DNA from: Maylandia zebra
Taxonomy: Eukaryota > Chordata > Actinopteri > Cichliformes > Cichlidae
Assembly (NCBI RefSeq): GCF_041146795.1
Contig: NC_135187.1
Location: 6,621,556 to 6,685,555 of the forward strand
Direction: 5' to 3'
Length of the DNA stretch: 64,000 nt
Below the pieces are notes generated by a model. That model was not told where the DNA came from, searched no databases, and saw only the letters and a list, made by a program, of their open reading frames with translations. Positions within the stretch are counted from its first letter, which is position 1. Each line of letters begins with the position of its first letter. The translations under genes and the position numbers were made by a program. Of this stretch, positions 24,901-37,421 are shown one piece after another.

Positions 24901-25302
24901 GCAATCCATTATTATTTAAACCAACGGTTAACTGTATATTTCTGTACATTTACGTATTATGATTCATATTGCCACATTCATTGACCTTGTTTATAGGTAA
25001 TTTCATTGTTTGATCACGTTAAAATGTTCCTAATTTAATGTCTAAAAGCACTTGGAAAAGGCAGAATCATGTAAAATTAGCGCAACAAACTCTATTTTCA
25101 TTACTGAAAATGACCGTATTTTTATGGGACAGTTATTTTCTGTTATTTCACGGTCGTATTTTGGTGCCCCAGCTGCCGGAATATTACCGTTGTTTTAGGA
25201 TGTTTTTTTAACAGTGTAGTAGACAACGTTCTTGTCTATGGTGAGGAAAACGACCTCATCCTCAACACGGACAAGATCAAGGAATTAATACCGGACTTTA
25301 GA

Positions 25303-27387
25303 ATAGACAGAATAGACAGTAGCCAGTAACAGTCTTTTACACATATGTAAACTGCTCAGAAGAACACAGAAATAATTATTCCTTCTTGATGAAAATGCAT
25401 CACTGCGTTTCTTTGCAGGTCTGAATTAATTTGATGTTTCTTTAAAAAGTGTCTGTCAGACACAGCATTTTATTCAAAGACACAAACACTGCTCTGCTGC
25501 TCAGCAGCTTGAAAGTTGACAAGTCATCAGCTGAAGTTGTTGCAGATTTGAGCTACACTGTGTATTTTTTAGCACACGATGGCAGCTCTGCCACAAAATT
25601 GTTGTAAAGTAAGAACAACTGAGAGAAGGCTGCAAAAACAACACAAGAGTCAGAGAAGGAGGACAGTGGAAATTTCACTTTGAGCTCTGTTTGCATGTTT
25701 TTATTTGATCTGCTTGTACTGGAATAATAGAAACACTCTGAGAGTGCAAACCTCCACCGAGGCCGCTCAGTCTCTGGGCAGTATAGGGAAACATGACAGA
25801 GTAGAAGTATGTAATGAATAATAGGTATTGATTTATAAATACTACAGTATATTTTTAAATAACTAGGCAGCTTATTCTTCTTCTCCTGACAATACTTTCT
25901 TTCTTTAAAGCTTTAAGACATTTGGGGTCAACATAAAAGAAAGGCAGGTTTGAAATGTAAAATTGAGGTCAGAGGTCAAATGTGACATGATATTTTCTAT
26001 TTATTGACAACACACAAACTTATAAAAGTCATAGTTTCTAAGTTATAAGGCTTTTTGTCAGTTGTTGCATATAAATCTTTACGTTGACATGAAGCATACG
26101 CTGGATGTAAGACAAACTTTGATGGATTGTTAACATGACACCACTCGACACCCCCACAAAGTTTAATCAGGATTCATTCACAGCTTTTTAAGTTATTGTG
26201 TTTAGAGTCACAATGACTTACATCTATGCAAACACACAGACACAAAATATAATTATCACTCCTACATTTCAACCACAGGTGCCAGGTTGCAGCACTGATG
26301 GAGTCATGAAAACAGGAAATGATTAGACATGTTGTGGTGTGCTGTTGTTGAATACTGCATCATTATAAAGGAGGAGCGTGGAGCGTGGAGCGTGTCCCTC
26401 TGACTGCTAATGTCAGTCCAAATCTTTAGTGAAATAAAGAGTCTGGATTACTTTGGATTCTTCAGATGATTAAACTGCTCGCTGATAAATTTCTGCATTC
26501 TTCTGAGCAGCTCACAGCACCTACATGCCTGCATATGTATAAAACACTGTAATTGGTTACAATTTATTCTGCACAGGATTATTTGCTGAAAAGCCTCTTG
26601 TTTTGTAGCTGAGCCACCCGGGGAAGAGGAAGTCAGACCAGTGGTTTAAGCCTGAAGTCGTCCATTTTGCAAATGTCTTGTTTTATCTTATCAGCACACA
26701 GCAGAGAGTTCACAAGAAATACAGAGGAAGAAAAACCACTGTGGAATTTCCACTATGATATCTTTGTGTATGACACAATTTTTATATTATCCGCCTGTAC
26801 TGGAATAATAATAATAATCATCATTGCTACATGTAAGTACACATGACACAGCATGAAAACAGATCAAATGTAGAGTCACTGTGGTAACGACACAAGAAAA
26901 AAAAGAAACCTGACACCCTGAAATACAGCTGCCTTTAAGAGCAGACATTTCAACACTTGCTCCTTGTTCTTAGACATTTTTAGGTTTCATATCTTGAAAC
27001 ATCAAAATCCGTCCTTGAATATCGACAGATATTGAAATTTGTATAAACAACCACAATCTATTTCCCTCTTCCTTTTGTTGCAATAAAACAAACCCAAACA
27101 GCAATAATAATAATAATAATAATAATATCTCCTGCTCACGTGTAAACTCAGGCACGACTTCTCTTATAATCTCCAATAAACATAATAAAGTTGGTGGCTT
27201 TAAAGAAACCAAAGAAAGGATTCTTAAATGTATGAGAGGAGATTTCCAGACAAAAATACAAATTAAAAACAGACTGATGAAGATGTTGTGACCAAGGTGC
27301 TTTGAGAGCCACAAAAATGTCGTTAAATGAACAATAAAAAAAAAGACACACACTAGTAGCAGCTTTTTTCTAAATAAGATCATGAAT
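25303..27387. other. Repeat-derived intergenic DNA, no gene seen
   Basis: 25795-26065 is a diverged copy of 13278-13620 (shared GGTATTGATTTATAAATACT and GGGTCAAC...AAAGAAAGGCAG). 26278-26660 is an old copy of the module found at 30476, 39966, 47369 and 53338, here with TATAAAG at about 26365. Simple AAT repeats lie near 26806 and 27100-27126. The minus-strand frame 27383-26970 has no recognised domain. Confidence 0.4.
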
Positions 27388-29711
27388 ACCAGAATTAAAT
27401 GTAATTAAAACATCATGTTAAACAAAGAGGGACGTGTGGTCACGTGAACGAGCAAAGATGCCTCGTCTGGGAGAACAAGCACGTCCTCACACATGTATGC
27501 GCAAAAAACAAGCCAGTCTATTACTACTTACATTTAAAAAGAGTAACGACCGAGGGCATCAAAAATATTATGAAAGGTTGTTTATCCCATACAGTCCAGC
27601 CGAGATAACCACGGTCACTCTTAGAGAGACGCCGAGCAGACGCCACACAGACAGGGCCGAGCCAGCTTCCTGTGAGGAGACACTGCACCAGTGTAACGCA
27701 CACTGTACAGACAATAATGACAAAATTAATATAATTATTAGATGATTCACTCGTGTTTGAAATCAATTAATGCAGCTTTAAATGTTCCATAACAGCAGAA
27801 AAGAAAACGACTTAGAAAGGTTGGTGATGCAGCACGTCTGTTTACATGCAGCCTGATGAAAGTCATCAAAGAGGAGTAAAATGATCCGGTCGTCAAACAA
27901 AGGTTGTTTTCACCAAATAATTTATTAATCCATCATTTCGTTACATGTTGGAGGACAATACTGATGTACTGTAGTTTAATACATTATTAGTACCACTCAG
28001 GATTTACACGTCATTTTCTGTTATCACTGTTCAACAATCAGCTGGTCAGTCAGAGGACACCAAGGAAGTTTCATGTATGAAAATAACAAAAATACTAAAG
28101 TCGGGTTTTCAGCAGCAACTCTGAGATTCTTCCATCGTTTCTTTTCTCTCAGTAAAAATATTTTGAGCTCCTTTTTTTCATGTGATGGAGACTGATGGTT
28201 TTTAGTTTCAGTACAGTTTAACGGTGAAAGCTGCAGGAAACAGAATAATAACATCTACACTCATCATTTCAACCCAGGCAGTAAAGGCATCGAGATCTGC
28301 TCAGACCCGTCACGCACCGGAGGGTCGAAGCTGATAAATACTGTGAACCATCTTTGGTCTGGAACCTGTTTTGTTTTCAGAGGAAACAAATCTGCATTTA
28401 AAGATGTTCAGGTGACAAAAGAAGGTCGAATTATCAGAGCGGTCTGAGCAGCTTTCAGGAACAAACACGTCCATGCAGAAAACATGTTCTTCAGGTTTTA
28501 TCTTCTTCTTTGTCACATTATGAATTATTTTCAAAGCAGCTTTACCTTTTGTTAAAACACACATATCTTATTTAACACATACTTTATCAGATACACACCC
28601 ATATTTGACCTTCCTGTATCAGTTTACACCACATGGAAACATTAACTCTGACGTCCTGAACATAATCCAACATCAACGACTCCCGAAGTAAAAATTACCG
28701 TCAGTACAAACAGGTTTAAACAGGTTTAAACAGGTTTAAACAGGTTTAGTTTCTGTGAACATAAAACTGGATGAATAAACAAACAAATGAACTACTTGTT
28801 TTGGTCACATGACCATCGTGTGTAAAGTGTTCAAATGCATTAATCTCCACATTTAAGCATGAAATCATCATATTTAGACGTCTCTCACACAGTCGCTGAG
28901 TTTTCTCTGCAGCCGTTCAGCAGTTGACAAAAACAAACAGGATCAAACCCAAACAACCAAATCTGAGTCATACAGGAAACTCTGGAGGTCAAAGGTCACT
29001 GTACAAAAGCCAACAGTCTGCACCGAGTCTGAGCTCCAAACCTGCGTATAAAACATCTAAGCTGAGCCTTCACAGAAGGTAAAACATTCACTCTGAATCT
29101 CTTTGAGCTGGAAAACATCTCTAAAGGCTAAATATTCATGAGGTCACCAATAACTGCTCTGTGCTGCACGTCTGATTTTCATAAACACACACAACTATCA
29201 CACTGCTGCAGATGTGTGTAACAGTAACACCTGTATGACCAGAGGGCGGCACAGCTCTTTGAAAGGAAAGTCACTCAGAAAAGAATGACTTATTGATAAA
29301 CATAATAACACACCTTCCATCATGGAAAACGTTTCTCTTTAATTGCACTCATTTTGTATTTATCACTGTAATTTTCTCTTTTATCTTCACTCTAGCACAG
29401 ACCTGAAAACCTTTCAAAATAAACTAAACGATCAACAGAATGTGAATAAAAAGCTTCAAAACATCTGGGTCTAAAGCATCTGCATACTCATCCTGCAGAC
29501 TGGGCTGTTCTTCAGTGCAATACCAATTCGTACCACAAGATGGCGCACTGACTCAACATTAACTTTATTTGGGGAGGTAAGCCATAAAGATTCCGTTCTT
29601 TTTATAATAGTGGTCAGAAAAAGGTAAAATCTTCGAGGGTAAATGGGATTCAGGCTGAAGAACTGCTCACCTGTGGTTTAATACACCTGTCTGTGTTCTC
29701 AGCAGCAATAA
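27388..29711. repeat. Segmental duplication X, copy 1
   Basis: Nearly identical to 55225-57346 in the same orientation; that copy lacks about 200 bp corresponding to 27465-27660. It contains a perfect tandem array of a 10-mer, CAGGTTTAAA, about four units at 28706-28748. A 76-residue minus-strand frame (28254-28024) is intact in both copies but has no known motif. The function of the segment is unknown. Together the two copies bracket the ERV and the two intact deaminase genes. Confidence 0.85.
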
Positions 29712-30475
29712 AACGGTCCCTAAACTTGAAGCCAGTCAGTTAAATTAAACAACAGACCTTTATTCCATGTCAGCAACATCAGACCATACAAGCCAGGTCT
29801 CCACGGCTCTACACTGTCCGTACATGCATGTGCGGGGATCGGTAGTCGCCGCCGCCAGGCCGTTGCAATGATGAGGTCTGTCCTGAGAACAGAACATGAG
29901 CAGCATGTAATGGCGGCCACGCTATACTCACACACCCCCTAGGAGACTCCCACCCCTAGTGGTGCTATAAAACAATAAGGGTTGTTACATCACGTTATTA
30001 CATTAATGCGTGTAAGGTGAACTAGCAAACACCGTCGTAGTTACATGCAGCTGTCTTCTTGTTTGATAGCAGATACTCCCTTCACCCTGGCCAAAAAGGC
30101 TAAAATGACCAAAGAAAAAGTGGAAAACAGCTAAACATGAGAGGTTTTTGGACAAAGTTTGTGTTTTTTTCCCCATTGATTAAGCACTGCTTCCAGCCAA
30201 GAGTGATGCCATAAACCCCTATAGCTGCAGAAAAGGCTAACATTGTTATCTTTTTACAAAAAAACAGCTGAACATGAGAGGCCTTGGACCAATTTTGTGT
30301 TCTCCATTCTTTAAGCACCGGTTTGAGCACCGTTTAAGCACCGGCACCGTTTCAAAAGTACCGGTTTGGTACTGGTATCGGATAAAACCTAAACAATACC
30401 CATCCCTACCCCTGACTCCTTCAGTGAGGTGATCTGATGGCTCTGCTTTGGCACAGGGTCAGCTTTTGTGAAAGG
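29712..30475. other. TE-derived segment, possible LTR and hAT-MITE end
   Basis: Copy X ends at 29711 and different sequence begins. 29712-29990 has a reversed AATAAA (CCTTTATTCC) and a GC-rich stretch, suggesting a minus-strand LTR, not proven. 30340-30412 (ACCGGTTTGGTACTGG...ACAATACCCATCCCTA) resembles the end of a fish hAT MITE. Two direct repeats of an AACAGCT(A/G)AACATGAGAGG motif occur near 30127 and 30264. Confidence 0.35.
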
Positions 30476-31447
30476 TGCCAGGTTGCAGAACCCATAGAGT
30501 CATGAAAACAGAAAATGATTAGACATGATGGGGTGTGCTGTCGTTGAATACTCCATCATTATAAAGGAAGAACATGAAGCGTGCGCTTCTAACTGCTATT
30601 GTCAGGCCAAAGCTGCAGTGCAAATAAAAATTTGAATTACTTTGAATTCTTCAGATGATTAAACTGTTCACTGATAAATTTATCTATTCTGAGCAGCTAA
30701 CAGCGCACCCCTTGTTTATCTCAGCAGGCCTAACCGGAGGACAAGAGGTGGTAGCCTTGGCAACGGAAGTGCTTATAATTGGAGCATATTTGTCTTCTCT
30801 CTCTCATAAAAAACAAACAAACACCACTCTCACATTGTGCTTCTCATTCAGCGACCAGCAACGTGGCTTCATTTAAGCCTCCTCTGCCTGTCCTCCTGCC
30901 CACCCCGGAATCACCTCCACCTCAGATTGAAAAGAAAAAACTCTGACAGCTCATCAGCCTGCCGTTCACCTGGCCTGTTTCCTACCTGAAGCCAGAATTC
31001 ACTGCACTAGGATTAAGATCTTTTTTCCCTTCCCCTCCACTTACATTCTCCCTTTTATGTTACAGAGTCTCCCGGCCCCGTCTATTCCTGTTCCAAGCCT
31101 GTGTCGTGAAATGCTACTCCAGCCAGAGAATAATCATTGGCAAATCCTGTATTATTCCCCGCTTCACTCATTTAATAAATTGTGCTCTGTTTCTGTCACA
31201 ATAAAACTTAAATCTGTGTGTGTTTTGGTATCTGAACTTGGGTCCATCTCTCATGCTGGCCTCTGGGTCCTGTGACAGTTTTCTCTGAATAACTATGACT
31301 GATGAATTTGTTTTTCAGGTGAAATATGAGATGTTTGTGTGGCAGAGTGAGAAAAGGCATGAATCTCTGACTGACATGTATGCTCTGTCTCTGCAGCAGC
31401 AACAGGAGGAGGCAGCTCCTTCTCCATTTGCTTTATCTCATGCCTTG
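30476..31447. repeat. Array module (left part), split by the ERV
   Basis: 30595-31447 closely matches 40030-40898, and continues after the ERV at 39681-39828, matching 40899-41034. The module precedes each later deaminase copy. It contains TATAAAGG and AATAAA motifs (30561, 30624) and a CTTGGGTCCATCTCTC...GTGACAG tail at about 31240-31278 that recalls fish LTR-element ends. Confidence 0.65.
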
Positions 31448-32108
31448 TGTTAGATATTTTGATACCACGGTAAGCATTTACAGGATATTGTTTTATACAG
31501 GAAAACTGTTACTCAATAAGGCCAATCTACTAGTTGTTTTTCTCTTTCTCTGTGACCCAAGAATTAATGTGTAAGACTCACAAGCTGGTACCAGAAGGTC
31601 AAAAACACCACAGAGATGAGACCACTTCCTTACTCCCATCCTCCCTTTTTCTTTATCTCCTGGAAAAGGCTCGTTAAAGGCTAGGTGGTTTGTTTCAGAA
31701 TTCACTGATGAAAGAACTCTGTATTCTATGTCTAGGAGTGTATTTTGCTGGGATGATCATAAATTGTAGCTGAACTGATAAACTACACAAGGGATACTTT
31801 GCTCAGAAGGCAGGAAGACGTTTCCTTATTTGGTCTGTACCGGTTTGAACTGGGAAAGCTGACACACGAACCTTTTTTCATCTATATAAACTGCTGTGTA
31901 TCAAATAAACCTTTGAGTCGATTTGGGAAGACAACCTGAAGCAGTCTGTGTTTCCTTGTTCTCCCAAGCTGCTCCCGACGTCGTAACTAACCCAGCTGAA
32001 TGGCATACCTGAGTGTTACTTTAAATAATTAGGAATCTTATAAGGAAAGGACAGAACTCTGCTTATCGCTCACGCCACGGAGGAAACCCGGGAAGGCAAT
32101 TTCCTTCA
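31448..32108 (+). repeat. 5' LTR of the endogenous retrovirus
   Basis: Begins TGTTAGATATTTTG and ends AATTTCCTTCA (TG...CA). A TATA box (CTATATAAACTG, near 31882) and an AATAAA signal (near 31908) give U3, R and U5 in the usual order. Confidence 0.92.
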
Positions 32109-32112
32109 ATCT

Positions 32113-32130
32113 TGGTGTCAGAAGTGGGAT
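32113..32130 (+). promoter_or_regulatory. Retroviral primer binding site, tRNA-Leu type
   Basis: TGGTGTCAGAAGTGGGAT starts four bases after the 5' LTR. It is complementary to a 3' end of the form ATCCCACTTCTGACACCA, as in Leu tRNAs. Confidence 0.8.
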
Positions 32131-32309
32131 TACTGACAGAAGGTAAATATGCGTCTTTCATATTTATATAAAGACCTATTATACCTCTCTCAGTGATCGA
32201 TCCATAAAAAAACGGGATATGCTGACGAAGTTTCACTTAGTGATCCAGAGAGATACACTGACTGACTTCCTCAGTCCCCGAATAAAGTAAATTAACCCTT
32301 GTGTGGTGT

Positions 32310-32660
32310 TGGTGGACACAGGAAGTTGCCTGTTGTCTTGAATATTTTAATTTTGTTTAAGTTGCTCACTCAGAAAGAGTGACACAGGAAGTTGCCTGTT
32401 GTCTTAAATACTTCTCGTTAAGTGAGAAGTTGCTCACCAAAGAGTGACACAGGAAGTTGCCTGTTGTCTTAAATACTTCTCGTTAAGTGAGAAGTTGCTC
32501 ACCAAAGAGTGACACAGGGAGAAGTTGAACGGGTCTCACAGACCCGATTACCATACAAGGGTTAAAAGCAGTAAATTAAAAGCAGAAAGACACAGGAAGT
32601 TGCCTGTTGTTTTACGAGAAGTTGCTCGTTAAGCGAGAAGTTGCTCGCTAAGTGAGAGTT
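32310..32660 (+). repeat. Tandem repeats in the retroviral leader
   Basis: Units of about 70 bp built on GACACAGGAAGTTGCCTGTT and GTTAAGTGAGAAGTTGCTCA, at least three near-perfect copies plus degraded ones. GAAGTTGCTC repeats could fold into hairpins. This may be packaging or untranslated leader sequence. Confidence 0.65.
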
Positions 32661-32776
32661 GCTCACACAAACAAAAAAATTGCTAGCAATAAATTTAAAG
32701 TGACCTCAGCTGTGCCGCAGCGAAAATACTAACCTAAATCCTCCTAGCGTGTAAACCCCTCTGGAAATCACTGAAC

Positions 32777-34040
32777 ATGGGTCAGAATTATTCAAAGACC
32801 ACAGACAGGTCCGATAAAAAATCTAAAGTACCTGTAAAACCAAAAATTAATAAAATACAAAATAAAGTCTCAAATAACGGCTCAGTATAACTCCCATTTC
32901 CGGTTACGTGTAACCTACGTCCGCGAATCGGTGAAGACGTCCATGATCACGTATCCAGAACATGCGGGAGTGCTTATGTGACTGACTTTGTTTACAACTT
33001 ACGGACTGTAATTCAATGCATTCTAATTTATTTCCGGAGCCTTATCCCGAACGATTATCGCCAGAAAACAGGTCAGTAGAAATGTTGAATATCATTTGTG
33101 ATAAGAAAAGTAGTCTGCTTAAAAAGTCCTGTAGAAAATACATGACAGAATGCCGCGACGTGATACATCAAATGTTACCACTATGGACAAAAGGACCGGA
33201 ACCAGGTGTAGATACTTTTACATCAAATAAAACTAGTGCAGGCTCCAGCATAGAAAATAAATCTGCTGCGGGAAAAGCTAGTCTTGCATGCTCAGCCATT
33301 CAGCCCACAGCCCCGCCGCCTTACGAAGATGAGACCGAATTAATAGTTGCTGCAGCAGCTGCACGCAAACAATGTCAGCATTCTGATCCAACCAGCTCAA
33401 AAGAAAGCGACAAAAAACCTGAATCACATGCAACGGATCTTAGCCATCTCTTTAAACAGGATCAGGAAAAACAATATATACGCCGCGAGGAAGAATTAGC
33501 AGAACATAGAAAGAGAGAAAAACGTTTGAAAGAAGAATGTGAGGAACTTATGAAAAACAATTTAGACGTCTATGAAGAAAAACTTTTGCATCAGGCAGTG
33601 TCCACAATAGACACCCACATGAAACGCCACGATATCGTAGCTAGAGGTTTAGAGGTAGCTAAAGAAATACCTGTTACCCGAACTTTAATAAAGACTTATC
33701 TAAAAGGAAAAAAGGAAAAACAAAGCCGGAATGACAAAGGTCCTCACGCCAACACTCGCGGTAGTAAACAAACAGACCCAAAGCATGATAAAGCATCCAC
33801 AACTGCAGAGTTTTTGTGGGTAAATAATGACAAAGTCGCCGATTTCTTTAAGAATCTAAAGAAATTCCTGCTAACAATGTCCAGAGACAAAATTGACTTA
33901 AATGCAGTAACTATGTGTAAACAGAAGCCTGATGAATCCATCCTAGTATTCATAAAACGCTTTATGCACTGTTGGACAAGCTAGAGGTGCAAATTTAGCT
34001 CAGTTTTCCAGCAGCCGCAGACACCCAAAGCAAAAATGAA
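32777..34040 (+). pseudogene. Retroviral gag remnant
   Basis: An ATG at 32777 opens MGQNYSK, the N-terminal Gly context for myristoylation seen in retroviral Gag, but the frame ends at 32894. A second open frame, 33016-33984, carries the overlapping late-domain motif PTAPPPYE at about residue 93, a charged coiled-coil stretch (about residues 150-185), and a capsid major-homology-like block QKPDESILVFIKRF just before its stop. The nucleocapsid zinc knuckle was not found. The frames are out of register, so the gene is broken. Confidence 0.75.
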
Positions 34041-34071
34041 TTTGTGTATTTAATTTAACATAAAGGGTGAA

Positions 34072-36951
34072 ATGTTTGCTGACACTGATAACAGCTTATG
34101 TTTTCTCTGCCCTATGTACCGACATGATGGAGAAGGAACATCCTCTGTGTCAGCTGGACCCTCAGCAGAGAATGAACTCAACATCCTTTTTGTCCGGTAC
34201 TCTATGTCACACACTGTGCCAAAAAAACGTGTACAGACGCCACTAACAGGTAATCCCATGACTGGGAGCAACACTTTTGTTTCTCTCACACTGTTCAACA
34301 ACATGATAACTGCTCACACAAGTGAAGGTCAAACAGTGATTTTGTTACATAACTCAGACATAGGTTACGAAATATGTCGACACATAGATCTAACCTACCC
34401 TATCCACTGTACTATTTCTGCAGTTACATTGCCAGCTGAATACCAGAATATGACATTGTGGTCTAAAAGTGAGAATGATATAGGATTTATTGACTGTACA
34501 CTTTATCACGTACACCTATTAAAACATAAAAAAGCAGTATATGTCAAGCAACATCCCAGTTCCACGGAAAAAGCCGCAGCCCTAGATGTCATGATAGGAG
34601 ATTTATTGACTACAGGAGTAATAAAGCCCACACTCCTGTCAATCCTGTGCCAAAGCCTAACAAACCTGGCGTATGGCGTTTCATACAAGACTTAAGGCAA
34701 ATTAATGCAGTCAACATTCCTCTGCCACCTCTCGTTTCAGATGTTCACAGCATATTGACATGCATTGCATACACACTTTACCGTGGTGGATTTCAGTACC
34801 TGTGCATGAAGACACACAGCCGTTATTTGCATTCACACATAGAAATAAGCAGTACACTTGGACTCGTTTGCCCCAAGGCATGATAGACAGCTCTGCTGCT
34901 TTCTCAATGGTGCTTCACTCCTCCAGGGCTGCACCCTGATCCACATGTGGATGACCTCCTCCTCTGTGCTGAAAGTGAAAAACTATGTCAAACTGCTACA
35001 CACATGCTTCTCCAGCACCTCCAAAAGACTGGCCACAAAGCATCAGCAAAGAAAATGCAGTATTGTCAGACTTCTGTTCAATATTTGGGATTCACACTGT
35101 CTCACGGAAAACGTTCCATGACTGCAGACAGGGTCAAAGCTGTGACCTCCGTCCCTCGTCCCACTACACAGAAGGAAATGTTGTCCTTCCTAGGCATGGT
35201 GAACTATTGCAGACAGTGGATACCAGACTGTTCTTTTCATGACCACATTCTGCGTGACTGTTGTAACAAAAAAAAAGACAAGCCTCCTCGAATACTGTGA
35301 TCCACAGAAATGACTGCCTCTTTCAATGCATTACAGGGAGTGCTGACCTCCGCCACTCAAAGGTGCTGCCTGAATTGTTCAGGAATGCCGGCCTGCCTGA
35401 GGGCAGTAGCAGCTTGCTCTATCATGATAAGGGACTGCGAGAAGCTTACACTCTCACATGACACTATTCTACACACCAATCACCAGGTTACGACCATTCT
35501 AGCAAACATAACTACACAAGATATGCAAATCTCACTATAAAAGCGAGCAGCACACCTGATTCGCCATGACATTTATTGATACTATTCTGTGTTCTTCTGA
35601 CCGACAGGATGGCTCAGACAGGCTTGACGTTCATGACTGCATGACACGTATACAGGAATCCACAGCACCATGTCCAGATTTAGAGCAAACACCTATCTCA
35701 GACTCAGCCACGGTTTATGTGGACGGGTCCTGTTCAAGGCCGAATGACAACTCATTTCTTTGTGGCTATTCAGTGGTAACAGTGCCTGACATCATACTAG
35801 AGGCTCACTCATTACCATTTCACTCAGCACAAAAAGCAGAGCTCATGGCTTTAATACGCGCCTGTGAGCTACATTTGGATAAGCATGTGACGATTTACAC
35901 AGACAGCCGCTATGCATTTGGCGTTGTGCATGACTTTGGCACATTGTGGAGACAGAGAGGATTTAGATCTGCTGATGGAAAATAAATTGCTAAATTCTGA
36001 TTTTGTTAAAAGACTTTTGCAGGCTATACAGCTGCCATCGGCCGTTGCAGTTGTAAAAACGAAAGGACACAGTACAGCTGACACAGACGAAGCAACAGGT
36101 AATGCTCTAGCAGACGTGACAGCCAAGGCTGCAGCTGCATCACAGCTCCCACCTCCGCAGGAAGTATTGTCTGTGCCCCTACAGCTGCCACTTGTTACAC
36201 TCCCAGACTATTTAGAAACAAATGTTGATTTAAAATTCATACAAGAGCAAGCCTCTGCATAGAATAATGACTGTACCTTAGATGACAGAGATGGCTTATA
36301 CAAAATCTTAAGGGTTTGATTGCCCTCCCATATTCCCTGATGCCAGTCCTTGCCCGACATTTTCACTGTGTGAGTCATGTCGGACAAAGAGGGGTAATAG
36401 GGGCAATAAAATTAAGATTTGTAATTGAGAAAACATCACATGCAGTAAAAAGCATATTAGCAACCTGTCTAACATGTGCGCGAACTAATGTAGGTAGCTC
36501 AAAAGCAAAACATCAGCATTTACCACAACCAGATTTTCCATTTCATACATTACAAATTGATTTTATACATATGCCAGCACAAGGAAGCATCAAGTACTTA
36601 CTGGTAATAGTGGATCAATTTAGTAAATGAGTAGAAGCTTATCCAACCTCAAAAGAAACTGCAGAAGTAGTCTGTCAAAAGTTGAGCAATGAAATAATAC
36701 CCAGATTCGGAATACCTCACCAAATTAACAGTGCTAGAGGACCTTCATTCACATGAGAAGTAATTAAAAAATGTGCTAAAACTTTAATGACCTGGGTCAA
36801 ATTACTTACTCAAGTCCTGTGTGAGATTAGAATGACTCAATCTGAAGTAACCAAATTATTTCCATTTGAAATAAGACTATTTCCAAGACCATGGTCAGCT
36901 TCCAGAGGGGCACCGCTAGTAGAAGGTGATGTATATTGCATTGTCCACTGA
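34072..36951 (+). pseudogene. Retroviral pro-pol remnant (RT, RNase H, integrase)
   Basis: 34072-34695 spans a protease-like region and the RT start (GDLLTTGVIKP); WRFIQDLRQINAV follows in another frame, then HVDDLLLCAESE, the RT catalytic box, in 34947-35300. RNase H is at 35566-36262: YVDGSC, AELMALIRA, YTDSRYAFGVVHDFG, then in another frame KTKGHSTADTDEATGN. Integrase has an H-x3-H...C-x2-C zinc site (36350-36480) and the first core Asp in LQIDFIH; it is cut by TGA at 36628 where DQFSKW is expected, and again near 36755. Several frameshifts and a loss in the RT palm make it non-functional. Confidence 0.85.
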
Positions 36952-37421
36952 TGTTCACAACCTGGTAGAAAAACTGAATAATAACTATCAGAAAGTTTGT
37001 CTCTCTCAGCTTTTCCCCTCCACAGTTCCACCAGTGGAGACAAGGAGACGCATGTTGGAGAAGCCACTAAAACCAAGGACACTCTGGGAGGCCGCGTTTT
37101 CCAGCCCCCAGGCTTTACTGGCAGTGACGAAGAACCAGCATCCTCACAGACGGACAACCTCAGTGGATTCATGCCAGCAGGGTTAAGACCAGCCCAATCG
37201 GACCATCTCAGGCGTCGGATCAAGCAGATGACATCTCCGGCGAGCCAGCGCCCGGAACTAGAGCAAATAAACACACACGGGTAGATGACATCTCAGGCGA
37301 GCCAGCGCCCGGATCCAAAAGTTACATACACACACACAATCACTGATTAACACACAACGTCTGAAAGAACAACAACAAGGTACTCAAACATCCAGCAGGA
37401 ACAGAAAGCCAAAAGTACCAC

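Larger units (their letters stand above)
23195..25216. mobile_element. TA-target DNA transposon, composite, about 2.0 kb
   Basis: Ends CACTGTT and AACAGTG are inverted repeats, followed inward by an A-rich and a T-rich run. TA is present on both sides (23193-23194, 25217-25218). The LINE frame continues exactly across the site if the element and one TA are ignored, which fixes the boundaries. Two diverged direct repeats of about 280 bp lie inside (23217-23500 and 24235-24520), and other elements are nested. No transposase was seen. Confidence 0.7.
22622..25302 (+). mobile_element. Non-LTR retrotransposon RT fragment, split by a DNA transposon
   Basis: From about 22622 the frame encodes a jockey/CR1/Rex-type reverse transcriptase: [26 protein letters not shown] (motif A), [11 protein letters not shown] (motif B). 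In motif C the usual YADD is YANN ([12 protein letters not shown]), so the polymerase is catalytically dead. At 23194 it is cut by a TA-flanked transposon and resumes at 25219 (VDNVLVYGEEN), ending near 25302. Both ends of the LINE are missing. Confidence 0.8.

Noticed and set aside
28024-28254. 76-residue minus-strand open frame present in both copies of segment X
   Set aside because: Identity is explained by the recent duplication. There is no motif and no independent sign of coding constraint.
32310-32660. Regular repeats with spacers, CRISPR-like at first glance
   Set aside because: Eukaryotic retroviral leader. Spacers are themselves repeated and no cas genes are present.
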